A stretch of DNA of 49,068 bases. It comes from JAHJDS01 sp964569795 (GTDB lineage: Bacteria > Desulfobacterota > Desulfarculia > Desulfarculales > JAHJDS01). Position 1 is the first letter of the stretch. Every line of letters begins with the position of its first letter. Both the position numbers and the translations under genes were made by a program. Where the stretch lies: NCBI GenBank assembly GCA_964569795.1, contig CAZMVB010000029.1:1-49068 (forward strand), written 5' to 3'. The notes beneath the pieces were generated by a model. That model worked only from the letters and a program-made list of their open reading frames with translations, did not search any database and was not told the origin of the DNA. This document shows, piece after piece, positions 46,929-49,068 of this stretch.

Positions 46929-48785
46929 TCATCCCGAGCGACGTCTGACGTGGACGGCCAGGACGGCCAGGGCGGCCGGGGTCATTCCCGAGATGCGTCC
47001 GGCCTGGCCAAAGGTTCGGGGTCTGATCCGTTCGAGTTTCTCGACGACCTCGCGGCTGAGGCCGGGCAGGGAGGCATAGTCCAGATCCGGGGGCAGCGGC
47101 CGGTCCTCGATCTGCCTCAACCGGGCCGCCTGCTCTTCCTGGCGTTTTAGATAACCCTCGTACTTGACCTCGACCTCGACCCCTTCGGCACCGGAAAACC
47201 CGGCCAGGTCCGGGTCCAGGGGGCGGAGATCGATCAGGGTCAGCTCGGGCCGCTTGAGCAGATCGATCAATTTGACCGGGGCCCTCAGGGGCGCGGAGCC
47301 TGATTCCTGGAGCCGGTCATTGACCGCGGCCGAGGGCCGGACGACGACCGCTTCCAGTCTCTGGCGCAGTTCATGGGCCTGTTTCTGGCGGGTCATGAAC
47401 CGGTGCCATTGCTCGTCGCCCACCAGGCCGATCTCCCGGCCCAGGGGGGTCAGGCGGGCGGCGGCGTTGTCCTCGCGCAAGAGCAGGCGGAACTCGGCCC
47501 GGGAGGTGAACATCCGGTAGGGCTCGGCCGTGCCCTTGGTGGTCAGGTCGTCGATCATCACCCCGATGTAGGCCTGATCCCGGCCGAGGACGATCGGCTC
47601 GCGGTCCGTCAGCAGCCGGGCGGCGTTGATCCCGGCCAGGAGCCCCTGGGCCGCGGCCTCCTCGTAGCCCGAGGTGCCGTTGATCTGGCCGGCCAGAAAC
47701 AACCCGTGGATCCGCTTGGTCATGAGCGAGGGCCACAGCTCGGTCGGGGGCACGAAGTCGTACTCCACGGCGTAGCCGGGCCGGACGATCTCGGCCGCCT
47801 CCAGGCCCGGGATCGAGGCGATCATTTTCTGCTGCACGTCCAGGGGCAGCGAGGTGGGCACGCCGTTGGGATAGACCCAGTCGGTGTCCAGCCCCTCGGG
47901 CTCGATGAAGACCTGGTGCGACTCTTTTTGGGAAAACCGGACGACCTTGTCCTCGATGGACGGGCAGTAGCGGGCCCCGACCCCGGTGATCCGGCCGGCG
48001 TACAGGGGCGACCGGTCCAGCCCGGCCCGGATGATGGCGTGGGTTTTGGGGGTGGTCCGGGTCAGGTGACAGGGCACCTGGGGCAGGGGGATCTGGTCGG
48101 TCAGGATCGAGAAGGTGCCGTGCTCGGCGTCGCCGGGCTGGGGGGTCATGACCGCGTAGTCGATCGTCCGCCCGTCCAGGCGGGGGGTGGTCCCGGTCTT
48201 GAGTCGGCCCAGCGGGAAACCCAACTCGGCCAGGCTTTCCGAGAGTCCGACCGCGGCCGGGTCGTCCATCCGGCCGGCCGGCCAGTTTTCGAGACCAACG
48301 TGGATCAGCCCCCGCAGAAAGGTGCCGGTGGTCAGGATGACCGCCTTGGCTGACAAATGGCCATGGGCGACGGCCGTCACTCCTTTGACCCGGCCTTCAG
48401 GGGCGATCACGGCGGTGACCTCGTCCTGGATCACGGTCAGGCCGGGCTGGTTCTCGACGACCTGCTGCATGGTTTTCTGGTAGCGATGCCGATCGGACTG
48501 GACGCGCAGGGAGCGGACGGCCGGGCCCTTGCGGGTGTTGAGGCGGCGGAACTGGATGGCCGTGGCGTCGGCGGCCCGGCCCATCTCGCCGCCCAGGGCG
48601 TCGATCTCGTGGACCAAGTGGGACTTGGCCAGTCCGCCCACGGCCGGGTTGCAGCTCATGGCCCCGATGGAGTTCGCGCTGAAGGTGACCAGGGCGGTCC
48701 TCATCCCCAGCCGGGCCGACCCTATCGCAGCCTCGATCCCGGCGTGCCCCCCGCCGACAATGATGATGTCGAAGTCCGTTGTCAT
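46929..48785 (-). CDS. mnmG: tRNA uridine-5-carboxymethylaminomethyl modification enzyme MnmG
   Basis: With MnmE it installs the cmnm5 group on wobble uridine 34 of several tRNAs. The 618-residue product has the FAD-binding FDIIIVGGGHAGIEAAIGSA at the N-terminus, GAMSCNPAVGGLAKSHLVHE, a central TSGYEEAAAQGLLAGINAAR, and a helical C-terminal domain (EGYLKRQEEQAARLRQIEDR). ATG 48785 is fixed by the conserved N-terminus; the upstream open frame lacks similarity. mnmG is often next to the replication origin; no mnmE or rsmG is seen here. Confidence 0.97.
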   Translation of the reverse strand: MTTDFDIIIVGGGHAGIEAAIGSARLGMRTALVTFSANSIGAMSCNPAVGGLAKSHLVHEIDALGGEMGRAADATAIQFRRLNTRKGPAVRSLRVQSDRHRYQKTMQQVVENQPGLTVIQDEVTAVIAPEGRVKGVTAVAHGHLSAKAVILTTGTFLRGLIHVGLENWPAGRMDDPAAVGLSESLAELGFPLGRLKTGTTPRLDGRTIDYAVMTPQPGDAEHGTFSILTDQIPLPQVPCHLTRTTPKTHAIIRAGLDRSPLYAGRITGVGARYCPSIEDKVVRFSQKESHQVFIEPEGLDTDWVYPNGVPTSLPLDVQQKMIASIPGLEAAEIVRPGYAVEYDFVPPTELWPSLMTKRIHGLFLAGQINGTSGYEEAAAQGLLAGINAARLLTDREPIVLGRDQAYIGVMIDDLTTKGTAEPYRMFTSRAEFRLLLREDNAAARLTPLGREIGLVGDEQWHRFMTRQKQAHELRQRLEAVVVRPSAAVNDRLQESGSAPLRAPVKLIDLLKRPELTLIDLRPLDPDLAGFSGAEGVEVEVKYEGYLKRQEEQAARLRQIEDRPLPPDLDYASLPGLSREVVEKLERIRPRTFGQAGRISGMTPAALAVLAVHVRRRSG

Positions 48786-48794
48786 GCTAGCCCC

Positions 48795-48823
48795 AGCATA
48801 ACCCCGGACGGGGCGTCTATCAA
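48795..48823 (-). promoter_or_regulatory. Putative mnmG promoter
   Basis: On the minus strand, TTGATA (48823-48818, 5/6), a 17-nt spacer and TATGCT (48800-48795, 4/6). The predicted start would be only 2-4 nt before the ATG. An inverted repeat CGTCTA/TAGACG (48814-48819 with 48827-48832) overlaps the -35 element. Confidence 0.45.
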
Positions 48824-49068
48824 CCGTAGACGTTTTACCACCGTCATCTACCGAACCTGTTACGTCACCGAACTGAAGTAGTACTTGTGGCAATATATTT
48901 ACGACCGATCTGCTAAACGGCTATATGGTTAGCCTATATAATAACGTCTAAAATTTCAACGATTATCGATGGTTAAACAATTTTTTTCTTGACTGGCCCA
49001 AATATTTACAATACGCGATTATATACTTAGCGCCACAAGGGGCCAAGGGTAGGCCGGAGCCTATTTCT
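48824..49068. other. AT-rich non-coding region at the window end
   Basis: From about 48830 the sequence becomes strikingly AT-rich compared with the rest of the window. It contains inverted repeats GGCTA/TAGCC (48919-48923 with 48930-48934) and TAGACGTT/AACGTCTA (48827-48834 with 48943-48950). A TTTTTTTCTTGACT stretch lies near 48980-48995. No gene, tRNA or good DnaA box (TTATCCACA-like) is visible. It may be a promoter region for a gene beyond the window or part of a replication origin. Confidence 0.5.

Noticed and set aside
48824..49068. DnaA boxes proving an origin
   Set aside because: The closest matches (such as ATTGCCACA on the minus strand near 48887-48895) fit only 6 of 9 positions of TTATCCACA.

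Overview
The window is a continuous, gene-dense stretch of a chromosome that is very G+C rich (roughly two thirds G+C, third codon positions almost all G/C). Gene content points to a Desulfobacterota-type (former deltaproteobacterial) anaerobe. The clues are a neelaredoxin-type superoxide reductase, a HesB/IscA-like selenoprotein, a TauE/SafE permease paired with a second small membrane protein, a complete Tol-Pal operon and cysteine-containing (zinc) versions of several ribosomal proteins. The assignment is inference; no rRNA or tRNA gene is present to confirm it.

Layout. 1-39 is the last codons of an EF-Tu gene. 136-15767 is a merged S10-spc-alpha ribosomal superoperon: rpsJ-rplC-rplD-rplW-rplB-rpsS-rplV-rpsC-rplP-rpmC-rpsQ-rplN-rplX-rplE-rpsN-rpsH-rplF-rplR-rpsE-rpmD-rplO-secY-adk-map-rpmJ-rpsM-rpsK-rpsD-rpoA-rplQ, closed by a clear intrinsic terminator. 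infA is absent. A monocistronic TrpB2-type tryptophan synthase beta gene follows, with its own promoter and a structured leader. Then come a small Cys protein, an MFS transporter and a YprB-like exonuclease (17.6-20.2 kb). Leftward genes follow: a small Cys protein and sucCD (20.2-22.5 kb), the tolQ-tolR-tolA-tolB-pal-cpoB operon (22.6-28.2 kb) and a Sir2 deacylase.

The middle (29-36 kb) is housekeeping: a HIT hydrolase, a NUDIX enzyme, an unknown protein, a nitroreductase, a class A penicillin-binding protein with a four-cysteine insertion, thiL and ndk. 36.1-38.1 kb encodes an FAD oxidoreductase, a DUF2892 membrane protein and a superoxide reductase, a plausible oxidative-stress set. 38.3-41.0 kb is a three-gene TrpXYZ-like ABC importer. 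Next come a lytic transglycosylase preceded by a promoter/terminator leader, a small membrane protein, an HDOD protein, the selenoprotein HesB, a YkgJ-like Cys-cluster protein, the TauE pair and mnmG. The window ends in an unusually AT-rich non-coding stretch.

The most interesting signals are non-canonical. They are an in-frame TGA read as selenocysteine (43866-43868) with a matching stem-loop; an L17 protein with a 177-residue Lys/Ala/Pro tail built of tandem repeats; a run of five adjacent hairpins inside the spc operon (6570-6724); and three candidate cis-regulatory RNAs, upstream of trpB2, the lytic transglycosylase and tauE.
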